From assembly GCF_022012335.1 (NCBI RefSeq), contig NZ_JAKLTO010000001.1, positions 62,001 to 126,000 of the forward strand: 64,000 nt of DNA, written 5' to 3'. The notes beneath the pieces are model-generated. The model was not told the DNA's origin, searched no databases, and saw only the letters and a list, made by a program, of their open reading frames with translations. Source of the DNA: Flavobacterium sp. SM15 (GTDB taxonomy: Bacteria; Bacteroidota; Bacteroidia; Flavobacteriales; Flavobacteriaceae). Made by a program: the position numbers and the translations under genes. Positions 17,764 to 27,218 of the stretch are shown piece by piece (within the stretch, counting starts at the first letter, position 1; each line of letters opens with the position of its first letter).

Positions 17764-18792
17764 ATGGGATTTTTTGATTTCATGACTGAGGACATCGCGA
17801 TTGACCTTGGTACCGCAAATACACTAATCATTCACAATGATAAAGTAGTTATTGACAGCCCTTCCATAGTTGCCCGTGACCGCATAACAGGAAAAATTAT
17901 TGCTGTTGGTAAAGAAGCAAACATGATGCAAGGTAAAACCCATGAGAACATCAAGACTATCCGTCCTTTGAAAGATGGGGTTATTGCTGATTTCGACGCT
18001 TCGGAAAAAATGATCAGCATGTTCATCAAAAGTATTCCTGCTTTAAAGAAAAAAATGTTCACGCCGGCACTTCGCATGGTAGTATGTATCCCATCCGGTA
18101 TTACTGAGGTAGAGATGCGTGCGGTAAAAGAATCGTGTGAGCGTGTAAACGGTAAAGAAGTATATCTTATCCACGAACCGATGGCTGCGGCTATCGGTAT
18201 CGGGGTAGACATCATGCAGCCGAAAGGAAACATGATTGTCGATATCGGTGGAGGAACCACTGAAATTGCGGTAATCGCCTTAGGTGGAATCGTTTGTGAC
18301 AAATCGGTTAAAATTGCCGGAGACGTTTTCACTAACGACATCATCTATTACATGAGAACCCAGCACAATCTTTTTGTTGGGGAAACCACTGCTGAGAAAA
18401 TCAAAATCGCCATTGGTGCGGCTACCGAAGATTTGGACACCCCGCCAGACGAAATGGAAGTACAAGGACGTGACTTGTTAACCGGGAAACCAAAACAGGT
18501 AAACGTTTCCTACCGTGAGATTGCCAAAGCGCTTGACAAATCGATTCAGCGTATTGAGGACGCCGTTATGGAAACCTTATCGCAAACCCCACCGGAATTA
18601 GCTGCCGATATTTACAACACCGGTATCTATCTTGCCGGAGGAGGTTCGATGCTAAGAGGATTGGACAAACGAATTTCACAAAAAACCGACCTACCGGTAT
18701 ATATTGCTGAAGACCCCCTAAGAGCAGTAGTACGAGGTACCGGAATGGCATTGAAGAACCTACAAAAATTCAGAAGTATTCTTATCAAATAA
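17764..18792 (+). CDS. mreB: Rod shape-determining actin homologue MreB
   Basis: MreB is a bacterial actin that polymerises on the inner membrane and guides the elongation peptidoglycan machinery. The 342 residues match the family, with the phosphate 1 motif IDLGTANTLI, VARDRITGKIIAVGKEA, the phosphate 2 motif IVDIGGGTTEIAVIALGG, VGETTAEKIKI, and the adenosine motif YLAGGGSMLRGLD. An N-terminal hydrophobic segment (MGFFDFMTED) may help membrane attachment. It is the first gene of a five-gene operon with mreC, mreD, mrdA and rodA, with short gaps or overlaps throughout. Confidence 0.97.
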   Translation: MGFFDFMTEDIAIDLGTANTLIIHNDKVVIDSPSIVARDRITGKIIAVGKEANMMQGKTHENIKTIRPLKDGVIADFDASEKMISMFIKSIPALKKKMFTPALRMVVCIPSGITEVEMRAVKESCERVNGKEVYLIHEPMAAAIGIGVDIMQPKGNMIVDIGGGTTEIAVIALGGIVCDKSVKIAGDVFTNDIIYYMRTQHNLFVGETTAEKIKIAIGAATEDLDTPPDEMEVQGRDLLTGKPKQVNVSYREIAKALDKSIQRIEDAVMETLSQTPPELAADIYNTGIYLAGGGSMLRGLDKRISQKTDLPVYIAEDPLRAVVRGTGMALKNLQKFRSILIK

Positions 18793-18802
18793 TCAATAAT
18801 AC

Positions 18803-19630
18803 ATGCAGCAAATAATTAATTTTATATTTAAAAACAGCACCCGATTGCTGTTTTTGCTGCTTTTGATCACCTCGTTAACGCTAACCATCCAGTCGCATTC
18901 CTACCACAGAAGTCAGTTTGTGAGTTCCGCCAATGATTTGACCGGTGGGGTTTACCAGCGCATCAACAACGTAAAGGAATATTTTCACTTACGCGCTCAA
19001 AACGATAATCTTGCTAAAGAGAATGCCTACCTGAAACAACTGCTTTACAATAAGCCGGATACCGTTATCGCTTCTACCGAATTGATCCCAAGAGGTTATG
19101 AAGACATCAAGGTGATTCAGTCTAAGGTTATCAATAATTCATTCAACGTACACGAAAACTACTTAACCATCAACAGTGGAGCCAAAGACGGCATCAAACC
19201 CGACATGGGCGTTGTGAACAGTCTTGGAATTGTTGGAATCATTGAAAAAACTTCGAAAAATTTTGCCACCATTCAGAGTATCCTGAATGTAAAGTCACAG
19301 ATTAACGCGAAAATCAAAAAATCCAACCACTTTGGTTCATTAATCTGGAATGGAAAAAATGTAGGCTATGCACAATTAATTGATGTTCCTCGACTGGCAA
19401 CCGTTCGAAAAGGCGACACCATTGTTACCGGAGGGCGTTCAGTGATCTTCCCAGAAAACATCCCCATTGGAAAAATCGACCGTATCTTTATTGACAAAGC
19501 TACCAACTACTATACCATCAACGTTCGTTTGTTTAACGACATGACCAATATTGGACATGTTTATGTAATTGAAAACGTAAAACGAAAAGAAGTTCAAAAA
19601 TTAGAAGAAGAAACCAAAACGGATGAATAG
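18803..19630 (+). CDS. mreC: Rod shape-determining protein MreC
   Basis: MreC is an inner-membrane protein whose periplasmic part links MreB filaments to the penicillin-binding proteins. The 275 residues show one N-terminal transmembrane helix (LLFLLLLITSLTLTI), a short coiled coil (about residues 50-78, LRAQNDNLAKENAYLKQLL) and the MreC beta domains with VINNSFNVHENYLTINSGAKDGI, MGVVNSLGIVGII and the KGDTIVTGGRSVIFPENIPIG signature. It begins 10 bases after the mreB stop and overlaps mreD by eight bases. Confidence 0.94.
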   Translation: MQQIINFIFKNSTRLLFLLLLITSLTLTIQSHSYHRSQFVSSANDLTGGVYQRINNVKEYFHLRAQNDNLAKENAYLKQLLYNKPDTVIASTELIPRGYEDIKVIQSKVINNSFNVHENYLTINSGAKDGIKPDMGVVNSLGIVGIIEKTSKNFATIQSILNVKSQINAKIKKSNHFGSLIWNGKNVGYAQLIDVPRLATVRKGDTIVTGGRSVIFPENIPIGKIDRIFIDKATNYYTINVRLFNDMTNIGHVYVIENVKRKEVQKLEEETKTDE

Positions 19631-20129
19631 CACACTAATTCTCAATTGTTTCCGATTTGTGGCGCTACTGGCCTTACAGGTTGTTATTTTTAACAATATC
19701 AACTTTTTGGGCTATGTGAATCCGTTGCCTTATATTTTGTTCATCATTTTGTATCCGGTGAATGGAAATCGTGCCGGTTTACTGGCAGCCAGTTTTCTTT
19801 TAGGGCTGATTATGGACATGTTCTGTAATTCAGGAGGTGTTCACGCAACAGCTTGTGTGGTATTAGCCTTTATGCGACCTTCGATTTTCCGATTCTCGTT
19901 CGGTATCAGTTACGAATACCAAACCGTGAAAATTGCCGAAAAACTTTCTCCGGAACGCTTTTCTTTCATCCTGATCTCCATTGTGATCCATCATTTTGTG
20001 TTGTATCTGTTAGAAATCTTCCGATTTAATTTCTTTTGGGAAATATTATTACGAACTTTACTCTCAGCGTTATTCACCTTGATTCTTTGCGTGATAACGA
20101 TTTATCTGATTAAGCCCAGCAAACGATGA
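19623..20129 (+). CDS. mreD: Rod shape-determining protein MreD
   Basis: This 168-residue integral membrane protein has about five hydrophobic helices. MreD sequences are poorly conserved, but the pattern fits: VALLALQVVIFNNINFLG, PYILFIILYPVNG, the LLAASFLLGLIMDMF segment typical of MreD, and a C-terminal helix LLRTLLSALFTLILCVITIYLI. Its start overlaps the mreC end by eight bases and its stop overlaps the mrdA start by four (ATGA), so translation is coupled. It acts with MreC and RodA/PBP2 in the elongation complex. Confidence 0.9.
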   Translation: MNSTLILNCFRFVALLALQVVIFNNINFLGYVNPLPYILFIILYPVNGNRAGLLAASFLLGLIMDMFCNSGGVHATACVVLAFMRPSIFRFSFGISYEYQTVKIAEKLSPERFSFILISIVIHHFVLYLLEIFRFNFFWEILLRTLLSALFTLILCVITIYLIKPSKR

Positions 20130-22129
20130 GAAAGACATTTTTACCCGGTTTGATTGTTGTTTCAGCACTACTGATAATAGCAAGGCTTTTCTATTTGCAG
20201 ATATTAGACGATTCCTACGTTAAAAAATCTGACAACAACGCCATCAAAATTGTTTACGATTATCCGGAACGCGGGTACATTTACGACCGAAACGGCGAAC
20301 TACTGGTTGCCAATCAGCCATCGTACGACATCATGGTGATCCCAAAAGAGATTAAAAATCTGGATACTCTAGAGTTTTGCAACATCCTTAATATTACCAA
20401 AGAAGAGTTCATCAAAAAAATTGACAAAGCCATTGTGTACAGCCCGAGACTACCGTCCGTTTTTCTTCCGCAACTTAACAAAATAGAGTACGCCGCTTTT
20501 CAGGAGAAAATCAGAAAATATAATGGTTTTTACATACAAAAACGTTCCCTGAGGGATTATCAGGTGGAAGTCGGTGCTAACATCTTCGGATACATCACTC
20601 AGGTTAACGATGCGATTATCAAGAAAAATCCGTACTACAAAAGTGGGGATTTAATTGGAATGCAAGGCGTTGAACAAACCTACGAGGAAGTACTTCGCGG
20701 AATAAAAGGTGTTAAATACCGCCAACGTGATCGCTTCAACAAAGACATCGGTTCCTACAAAGAAGGAAAATACGATACTACAGCCGTTCAGGGAAGCGAC
20801 ATTACTTTAACCATTGATGCAGAACTTCAAAAATACGGAGAAGCCTTAATGAAAAATAAGCGCGGAGGTATTGTTGCCATTGAACCCAAAACAGGGGAAA
20901 TCCTTGCTTTGGTAACGGCACCCTCCTACGATCCGGCCTTGTTAGTTGGACGTGAGCGCTCGAAAAACTATACGGCTCTATATAACGACTCCATTGCTAT
21001 GCCGTTATTTGACCGTGGTTTATTGGCCGAATACCCTCCCGGTTCACCGTTCAAAATACTAACCGCATTAATTGCTTTACAGGAAGGCGTAATTGACGAA
21101 CAAACGCAATTTGTCTGCAACCATGGGTTTTCTTATGGCCGTGGTTCATTCATGAAATGTCACTGTGGAGGCGGTGTGCGTAATTTAAACGTAGGGATTT
21201 ACAAATCCTGTAATGCCTATTTCGGAAATGTTTACAAAAAAACCATCGAAAAATACAACAAACCCCGCTTTGGTGTTAATGCCTGGAGTGACCATTTGTT
21301 TAGCTTTGGGTTAGGTCATTTTATGGGTTATGATTTACCTCCAGGCCGTAAAGGACACATTCCAACGTCTAAATATTACGATCGTTGGTATCCGAATGGC
21401 GGCTGGAGAAGTACCACAATTATTTCAAATTCCATTGGTCAGGGAGAGGTTTTGATGACGCCGATACAACTGGCTAACATGATGGCAACTATTGCCAATC
21501 AAGGGTATTACTATACGCCTCACATCATCAAAAAAATCAAAAATCATAAGATCGATAAAAAGTTCACTACCAAACACATCACGACAATCGACAAACAATA
21601 TTATACTCCTATTATTAACGGTTTGTTTGATGTATATAATTTTGGTACCGCTTACAGCTCACGCGTTGAAGGCATTGAAATCTGTGGTAAAACCGGTACG
21701 GCTGAAAACTTTACAAAAATTGATGGAAGACGTGTTCAGTTGCAGGATCACTCTGTTTTTGTTGCCTTTGCGCCCCGACATGATCCAAAAATCGCTATCG
21801 CAGTTTTGGTAGAAAACGGGCATTACGGCGCAACATGGGCTGCCCCTATTACAAGTTTAATGATTGAAAAATACATTAAAAAAGACACTATTACCCGTAA
21901 AGATTTAGAAAAAAGAATGCTTGAAGGCAGCCTGAAGTTTGAATACGACAAAGTGACCAATGGCTTTTACACCATGTCTAAAGCAGAAAAAGAAAAGCTT
22001 GCCAAAGAGAAGGAAGAAAAGGAAAAACTAGAAAAAGAAAAAGGAACTAAAGCAGGCGAAGCAAAAAAACCAGAAGAAACAAAAATTCCCGCAAAAAAAG
22101 GACAAGCTGAAAAGCCTAAGAAAGCATGA
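20126..22129 (+). CDS. mrdA: Penicillin-binding protein 2 (elongation transpeptidase)
   Basis: This class B penicillin-binding protein cross-links new side-wall peptidoglycan. The 667 residues contain an N-terminal membrane anchor (FLPGLIVVSALLIIARLFYLQIL), a pedestal domain with RGYIYDRNGELLVANQPSYDIMV, and a transpeptidase domain. The active-site SxxK is Ser307-Pro-Phe-Lys310, with a KSCNAYF SxN motif and the KTGTAENF KTG box. The last 50 or so residues are a Lys/Glu/Ala-rich tail (KEKLAKEKEEKEKLEKEK), probably cytoplasmic-like in composition but placed in the periplasm by topology. Such low-complexity tails vary between strains. It partners with RodA, encoded with a 4-base overlap downstream. 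Confidence 0.95.
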   Translation: MRKTFLPGLIVVSALLIIARLFYLQILDDSYVKKSDNNAIKIVYDYPERGYIYDRNGELLVANQPSYDIMVIPKEIKNLDTLEFCNILNITKEEFIKKIDKAIVYSPRLPSVFLPQLNKIEYAAFQEKIRKYNGFYIQKRSLRDYQVEVGANIFGYITQVNDAIIKKNPYYKSGDLIGMQGVEQTYEEVLRGIKGVKYRQRDRFNKDIGSYKEGKYDTTAVQGSDITLTIDAELQKYGEALMKNKRGGIVAIEPKTGEILALVTAPSYDPALLVGRERSKNYTALYNDSIAMPLFDRGLLAEYPPGSPFKILTALIALQEGVIDEQTQFVCNHGFSYGRGSFMKCHCGGGVRNLNVGIYKSCNAYFGNVYKKTIEKYNKPRFGVNAWSDHLFSFGLGHFMGYDLPPGRKGHIPTSKYYDRWYPNGGWRSTTIISNSIGQGEVLMTPIQLANMMATIANQGYYYTPHIIKKIKNHKIDKKFTTKHITTIDKQYYTPIINGLFDVYNFGTAYSSRVEGIEICGKTGTAENFTKIDGRRVQLQDHSVFVAFAPRHDPKIAIAVLVENGHYGATWAAPITSLMIEKYIKKDTITRKDLEKRMLEGSLKFEYDKVTNGFYTMSKAEKEKLAKEKEEKEKLEKEKGTKAGEAKKPEETKIPAKKGQAEKPKKA

Positions 22130-23382
22130 AAAATCAAAGCGTAGCAAGCAATATCGATTGGGCGACCGTATTTATTTATGTCGTTCTGGTTATTTTGGGA
22201 TGGATGAATATTTATTCCGCTTCGTTGCCAATTGAGGAAACCTCTTTTTTTGATTTGACCCAGATTTATGGAAAACAAATGCTTTTCATCATTTTAGCTA
22301 TTCCACTTATTTTGACGATACTCTCTGTGGATGCAAAAATCTTTGAGAAGTACGCCATTATCTACTATATCATTGGAATCATACTCCTACTAGGACTGTT
22401 TGCTTTTGGAAGAACCATTAAAGGCCAGACCAATTGGTATCAATTTGGAGGTTTTGGTTTTCAGCCCTCGGAGTTTGTAAAAACAGCCACCGCCTTATTG
22501 CTGGCCAAATTCATTAGTGACACCCAAATCAATCTTAAAAAATTCAAACATCAACTTTTTGCCTTAGCCATATTCGGGTTTCCGATTTTGTTGATTCTTA
22601 TGCAGCCCGATGCCGGTAGTGCAATGATTTTCCTCTCGTTAGTCTTTGTATTATACCGAGAAGGATTACCAAGCTGGTACTTATGGACCGGATTCATTGG
22701 AATTGCTTTATTTATTCTGGCCCTTTTAGTTAAGCCAATCATATTGGTTGGTTTTGCAGCCTTGATAATGATCATTCATTTTATTTTTAATACCCGCATC
22801 TCCAGAAACCCAATCATTTACGGAATCATCTTCATCCTGATAACGGGCATGGTTTTTTCGGTTGATTATGTATATGAAAACGTATTGGAACCCCACCAAA
22901 AAGACCGTATCAATGTACTAATCGGAGAGGATGTTAACATGCAAAAAGAAGGCTACAACCTGAATCAATCCATGATTGCCATTGGATCAGGAAGTTGGCT
23001 TGGAAAAGGTTACCTTGAAGGAACCCAAACCAAGGGAGGCTTCGTTCCGGAACAACATACCGACTACATTTTTACCACCGTTGGGGAAGAATGGGGCTTT
23101 GTGGGTACATCGGTAGTAATTACCCTTTTTGTCCTGCTTTTTTTGAGAATCATTCAATTGGCAGAAAATCAAAAGACTAAATTCAGCAGGGTTTACGGCT
23201 ATTGTGTGGCTACCTACTTGTTCATCCACTTCTTTGTAAACATTTCCATGCTGATAAAAATGTTCCCAACTATTGGAGTTCCCTTGCCTTTCTTTTCCTA
23301 TGGAGGATCGAGTTTATGGGCATTTACCATTATGCTGTTCATCTTCATAAAAATGGACGCCAATAAAGTAAATGAATGGTAG
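22126..23382 (+). CDS. rodA: Peptidoglycan glycosyltransferase RodA (SEDS family)
   Basis: RodA polymerises glycan strands from lipid II during elongation. The 418-residue protein has about ten transmembrane helices and the SEDS signatures ILGWMNIYSAS, FQPSEFVKTATALLLAKF, LMQPDAGSAMIFLSLVFVLY, the large periplasmic loop with NLNQSMIAIGSGSWLGKGYLEGTQ, VPEQHTDYIFTTVGEEWGF and the C-terminal PLPFFSYGGSSL. It is the last gene of the mre operon and is convergent with the endonuclease gene, which ends four bases beyond its stop. Confidence 0.95.
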   Translation: MKNQSVASNIDWATVFIYVVLVILGWMNIYSASLPIEETSFFDLTQIYGKQMLFIILAIPLILTILSVDAKIFEKYAIIYYIIGIILLLGLFAFGRTIKGQTNWYQFGGFGFQPSEFVKTATALLLAKFISDTQINLKKFKHQLFALAIFGFPILLILMQPDAGSAMIFLSLVFVLYREGLPSWYLWTGFIGIALFILALLVKPIILVGFAALIMIIHFIFNTRISRNPIIYGIIFILITGMVFSVDYVYENVLEPHQKDRINVLIGEDVNMQKEGYNLNQSMIAIGSGSWLGKGYLEGTQTKGGFVPEQHTDYIFTTVGEEWGFVGTSVVITLFVLLFLRIIQLAENQKTKFSRVYGYCVATYLFIHFFVNISMLIKMFPTIGVPLPFFSYGGSSLWAFTIMLFIFIKMDANKVNEW

Positions 23383-23385
23383 TGA

Positions 23386-24222
23386 TTAAAAACTCCAGCT
23401 TTTGTAATCATTAGATTTTTCCATTTTATTTTCCTGTCCATCAGCAAGCTTAGGGAAAAAATCGATTCCGGTCATTTTTTCGATAGTATCAACATCCACC
23501 ACAAAATCATAAAGTGGTTTTTCGGAAGCTTCATGAGGCACCAGAAAGCCAATCATGCGCTTGCCATCTTGGGTCATGAGTACTTTATAAAAATAGTTGG
23601 GAACAGCAACATGTTCTTTACCAATGGTTTTCAGATTCTCACTTAACACACCACCGGTAACCACATAAAGGCCGTCGTATTTTTTTGACCAATAGCGTAC
23701 TTTCTGTTCCAAACGGTTCCAAACGCCGTCATTGAATTCATGCAGTTGAGGGGAAATATTCGAAGTAAAAAAAGTTTCCTGATAATATTGATACGACTTT
23801 TTGCGATCGCCCGCCGGACACAAATGCCCTTTATCGTAACCGGAGTTTTTGTAATTTCTCCAATCGGCCGAGTGTGTTTTTACTTTAGGGTCTTCGATAA
23901 AAAAAGGACGTTGAAAATCACGATTGGAAAAATCTTCTCCCGAAAGAGTATAAGCCACCCATTCAGATTGTTCCTTTTCTTCCGAATAGGAAAAAGTGTA
24001 TCCTTCCCTCTTAATCACAACACCGGTTGTGGAAGTCGGATAAAAATCAAAATTACCGCCAACAACCCAAGTAGCATCGTTTTGTTCCGTTGTTGAAATG
24101 GGCTGTGTTTTTGAATTAAAAGGCTCCTGTTCCAATTTTTCATTTTGTCTGCAGGAAACGCAGAAAAACAACGATGTGATTACACCAGCAAAGACAACCT
24201 TAACTTTATTTTTTTGCTTCAT
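23386..24222 (-). CDS. DNA/RNA non-specific endonuclease, predicted lipoprotein
   Basis: The 278-residue protein begins with a signal sequence ending in CVSC (Cys24), so it is probably a lipoprotein at the cell envelope. The mature part is an NUC1/NucA-type beta-beta-alpha metal nuclease: the catalytic motif reads DKGHLCPAGDRK, where the family consensus is DRGH, with the general-base His retained. NISPQLHEFNDGVWNRLEQKVR holds the metal-binding Asn. VVTGGV and IGFLVPHE are further family marks. Likely roles are nucleic-acid scavenging or degradation outside the cytoplasm. It is a single gene. Confidence 0.88.
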   Translation of the reverse strand: MKQKNKVKVVFAGVITSLFFCVSCRQNEKLEQEPFNSKTQPISTTEQNDATWVVGGNFDFYPTSTTGVVIKREGYTFSYSEEKEQSEWVAYTLSGEDFSNRDFQRPFFIEDPKVKTHSADWRNYKNSGYDKGHLCPAGDRKKSYQYYQETFFTSNISPQLHEFNDGVWNRLEQKVRYWSKKYDGLYVVTGGVLSENLKTIGKEHVAVPNYFYKVLMTQDGKRMIGFLVPHEASEKPLYDFVVDVDTIEKMTGIDFFPKLADGQENKMEKSNDYKSWSF

Positions 24223-24297
24223 ACGTTTGTGGCTCGTTATTTGTTAGTTTTGTAAAGATATTAAATCAAAAAAGATGTTGAATTAAATTCACTTACT

Positions 24298-24828
24298 ATG
24301 AGAGGAAAAATAATGGTTGCCCTAACTGTTTTAAGTCTTCAGTTTGGTTATGCACAGGAAACGGTTAAAGAAGAAGCTGTTCAAAAAGACCCAGCAACTG
24401 CAACAATCAAAACACCGGAACAACTGGAAGCCGAGAAAAAAGCCGAAGCTGAAAAAATAGAAAAGGAGCGTCTTGCGAATTTAAAAGAAGCTGAAAACGC
24501 CAGAAAAGAAGCAGAAAAAGCACAATTAAAAGCAGAGAAAGAGCGCAAGCAAATGGAGAAGGATCTAAAAAAAGCTGAAAAAGAAAGAGCAAAATTAGAA
24601 AAAGCCCAAAAAAATGTAGATAAAGCCAAAAACCGACTCGAAGACATCCGTAAAGATTTGAAAAGCGAGCAGGAACGTTTTGATAAGCAAATGAGAAAAG
24701 GAAAACTGAACGCCGAAAAAGAGCTGAAAGCCAGAGAAAAACTTTTAAAACTAAGCAATAAAGAAAAAGAACTTGAATTGGATTTAGAAAAAGCAAAAGC
24801 TAAACGGGACAAGTTATTACGACCATAA
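24298..24828 (+). CDS. Secreted Lys/Glu/Ala-rich coiled-coil protein
   Basis: This 176-residue protein has a signal peptide (MRGKIMVALTVLSLQFGYAQ) followed by an almost continuous Lys/Glu/Ala-rich heptad-like region from about residue 45 to the end (EKIEKERLANLKEAENARKE). It should form a long periplasmic helix or coiled coil. Similar short signal-peptide plus KEAEK proteins occur in Flavobacteria, but I know of no assigned function. The composition resembles the C-terminal tail of the PBP2 encoded upstream, which may be simple low-complexity convergence. A strong terminator follows. Confidence 0.75.
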   Translation: MRGKIMVALTVLSLQFGYAQETVKEEAVQKDPATATIKTPEQLEAEKKAEAEKIEKERLANLKEAENARKEAEKAQLKAEKERKQMEKDLKKAEKERAKLEKAQKNVDKAKNRLEDIRKDLKSEQERFDKQMRKGKLNAEKELKAREKLLKLSNKEKELELDLEKAKAKRDKLLRP

Positions 24829-24831
24829 AAC

Positions 24832-24862
24832 AAAAAAGCCATTCAAATTGAATGGCTTTTTT
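24832..24862. terminator. Bidirectional terminator
   Basis: AGCCATTCAA (24837-24846) and TTGAATGGCT (24848-24857) form a 10-bp stem with A-runs on the left and T-runs on the right. It serves both the coiled-coil gene and the convergent tail-specific protease gene. Confidence 0.9.
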
Positions 24863-24880
24863 GTTTATCTCTTTAAGATT

Positions 24881-27052
24881 TTATTTAACCTCAGCGATTT
24901 TATGTTTTTTATCTTTTAGGTTAATAGTTCCTTTAACCACAGTATTTGATTTCATATCGGAAAGAATGTTTAACGCTTCTTCTACATAAACATCTTTAGC
25001 AAGGCTTTCGTGCCATCTTTCACGTTTTTGCGCTAAAATTGTATCGTTTTTGAAGGTTTCCTGCTCATAAGGCAGCGAGGTAAATTTCAAATCGTTCTTA
25101 TAGTCTACAATTGCTTTGAACTTTTTAGCATTGGTTTCCACAGCTGTTTCGTCTGCTTTGAATTTCTTATAGTTCAAGCTGAATACCGACAAATCTTTAC
25201 GCTCATTAATCCATTTAGCATTTTCATCGATCAGTTTAAATTGCTCGCTTTTAGCCATACGCTCTTTACTTTTGGCAATCACGTCGGCAAAACTTGCTGT
25301 TTTACTTACTTTATAAGAAGCCTCATCAATTTTGTCCCAAGGCATTGCGTTTTCAACATCGCGTTCACCCATTTCAATGTACGAATAACGATCCGGCATC
25401 ACAATATCGCTCAACACGCCTTCTCTTTGGGTAGATCCACCGTTAATTCTATAGAATTTTTGGGTAGTGGTTTTCAAGGCTCCTAAATCTCCGAAAGAAC
25501 TGCTTCTTACAAATTGATTCAAATCGATTAAATTCTGAACGGTTCCTTTTCCATAAGTATGTTTACTTCCTATAACGATACCGCGTTTGTAATCCTGAAT
25601 TGCTGCTGCAAAAATTTCAGAAGCCGAAGCCGAGAAATTGTTCACCATCACCACTAAAGGACCGTCCCACTGTACTCTTGAATCTTTATCGTAAAGTACA
25701 TCTTTTTTTCTTCCGGCAGATTTTACCTGAACCACTGGGCCGTCTTCGATGAACAATCCTACCATGTCTACAACAGTTTGAAGCGAACCTCCCCCATTGT
25801 CGCGTAAATCCATCACGATACCTTCCACACCTTGCGCTTTTAAACGCTCGATTTCTTTGGCAACGTCTTTATAAGCATCGCGTTTGTCTTTGTTTTCAAA
25901 GTCGATATAGAATTTTGGCAGATAAATGATTCCGAACGTTTTGTCGCCTTCTTTAACCACACTTGATTTAGCATAGGTTTCTTCAAGCTCCACCACTTCA
26001 CGGATAATAGAAATCACTTTAATGGTTCCGTCAACTTTTTTAACGGTTAAACGCACTTCGGTTCCTTTTTTTCCTTTGATTTTCTTTACAACGTCGTCAA
26101 GGCGCATTCCCACTACATCAACCGGTTCTTCTTTTCCTTGGGCTACTTTTAAAATCAAGTCGCCTTGTTCCAACTCTTTTCCTCTCCAAGCAGGGCCACC
26201 AGGGATCAATTCAGAAATTTCGGTAATATCATTTTTCTTTTGTAAACGCGCTCCGATTCCTTCCAAAGTTCCACTCATGCTGATGTCAAATTTGTCTTTT
26301 TCTTCAGGAGCAAAATAGAAAGTATGCGGATCATAACGCTCTACAATCGAATTGATATAGATGGAAAACCAATCGTTTCGGTCCAATTCTCCAACAAAAT
26401 CAAAATATTCGTTTAAAGATTTTAAAGTGGTTTCACGAGAATCTTTCTCTACCTCGGCAAAGGTTTTCTCTTTATATGCGGCATCTTTTTTCTTTTTGTC
26501 CTCCTCTAACTTCATTTTATCGGTAATGGAAGACAATACCGACAACTTCAACTGTTTTTCCCAACGGGTATGCAGTTCAGCTTTGTTTTTTGAAAAAGGC
26601 AACTTATCATAATCGGTATTAATGCTTTCCTCCTTATTAAAATCGAAAGGTTTATCCAGAACTTCTTTATAGATTTTTCTGGATTCTGCCATACGCTCTA
26701 ACAAACGGCTATAAGTTAAATCGAAGAACGTCAGGTCTTTATTTTTAACCATGTCGTCAATCTGAGTTTCATATTTTTTGAACTCATCAATATCCGACTG
26801 CACAAAGAAACGACGCGAAGGATCAATAGCATTGAGATACTCTTTGTACACGCTTTTTGAAAACGCATCATCCATCGTGATGGGATCGTAATGTCCTTTT
26901 TCCAACACAAAGGTTAAAAGTTCCAACAAAAGGCGGTCTTTTTCCGGATCTTCTTTTTTGTGAGGCACAAAACTCCAAAGTATTGCCGATAAAACGGTTA
27001 TCAGCAACACAACCTTATAATTTCTCTTCATAAATTGCCAAAAAGTATTCAT
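24881..27052 (-). CDS. prc: Carboxy-terminal processing (tail-specific) protease, S41 family
   Basis: This 723-residue periplasmic Ser/Lys-dyad protease degrades proteins from their C-terminal tails. It has an N-terminal signal anchor (VVLLITVLSAILWSF), a long helical N-terminal domain, a PDZ domain near residues 235-330 (SGTLEGIGARLQKKNDITEI, GGPAWRGKELEQGDLILKV), and the S41 core with DLRDNGGGSL, the active Ser in NNFSASASEIFAAAIQDYKRG and the active Lys in GSKHTYGKGTVQ. A DUF3340-like C-terminal domain completes it. Length and layout match E. coli Prc rather than the shorter CtpA type. It is probably monocistronic. Confidence 0.93.
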   Translation of the reverse strand: MNTFWQFMKRNYKVVLLITVLSAILWSFVPHKKEDPEKDRLLLELLTFVLEKGHYDPITMDDAFSKSVYKEYLNAIDPSRRFFVQSDIDEFKKYETQIDDMVKNKDLTFFDLTYSRLLERMAESRKIYKEVLDKPFDFNKEESINTDYDKLPFSKNKAELHTRWEKQLKLSVLSSITDKMKLEEDKKKKDAAYKEKTFAEVEKDSRETTLKSLNEYFDFVGELDRNDWFSIYINSIVERYDPHTFYFAPEEKDKFDISMSGTLEGIGARLQKKNDITEISELIPGGPAWRGKELEQGDLILKVAQGKEEPVDVVGMRLDDVVKKIKGKKGTEVRLTVKKVDGTIKVISIIREVVELEETYAKSSVVKEGDKTFGIIYLPKFYIDFENKDKRDAYKDVAKEIERLKAQGVEGIVMDLRDNGGGSLQTVVDMVGLFIEDGPVVQVKSAGRKKDVLYDKDSRVQWDGPLVVMVNNFSASASEIFAAAIQDYKRGIVIGSKHTYGKGTVQNLIDLNQFVRSSSFGDLGALKTTTQKFYRINGGSTQREGVLSDIVMPDRYSYIEMGERDVENAMPWDKIDEASYKVSKTASFADVIAKSKERMAKSEQFKLIDENAKWINERKDLSVFSLNYKKFKADETAVETNAKKFKAIVDYKNDLKFTSLPYEQETFKNDTILAQKRERWHESLAKDVYVEEALNILSDMKSNTVVKGTINLKDKKHKIAEVK

Positions 27053-27218
27053 TACTATTTTTCACTAAATTACATAAAAAAGGCAGCGTCTTTCTTAATG
27101 TTCCAATAATTTTTTGTTAAAGATTTCTTTATTCTATTAAATCTTAAATGGCAAAAATTGTACCAACATCAAAGTAGAAAATGCTTACTTTAGCGAAAGT
27201 AAAAAAATAACTCAAACC

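Noticed and set aside
24381..24842. Long minus-strand frame opposite the coiled-coil gene
   Set aside because: Its Ser/Phe/Leu-rich product is the mirror of the Lys/Glu codons of the real gene, it has no plausible start context and it crosses the terminator.
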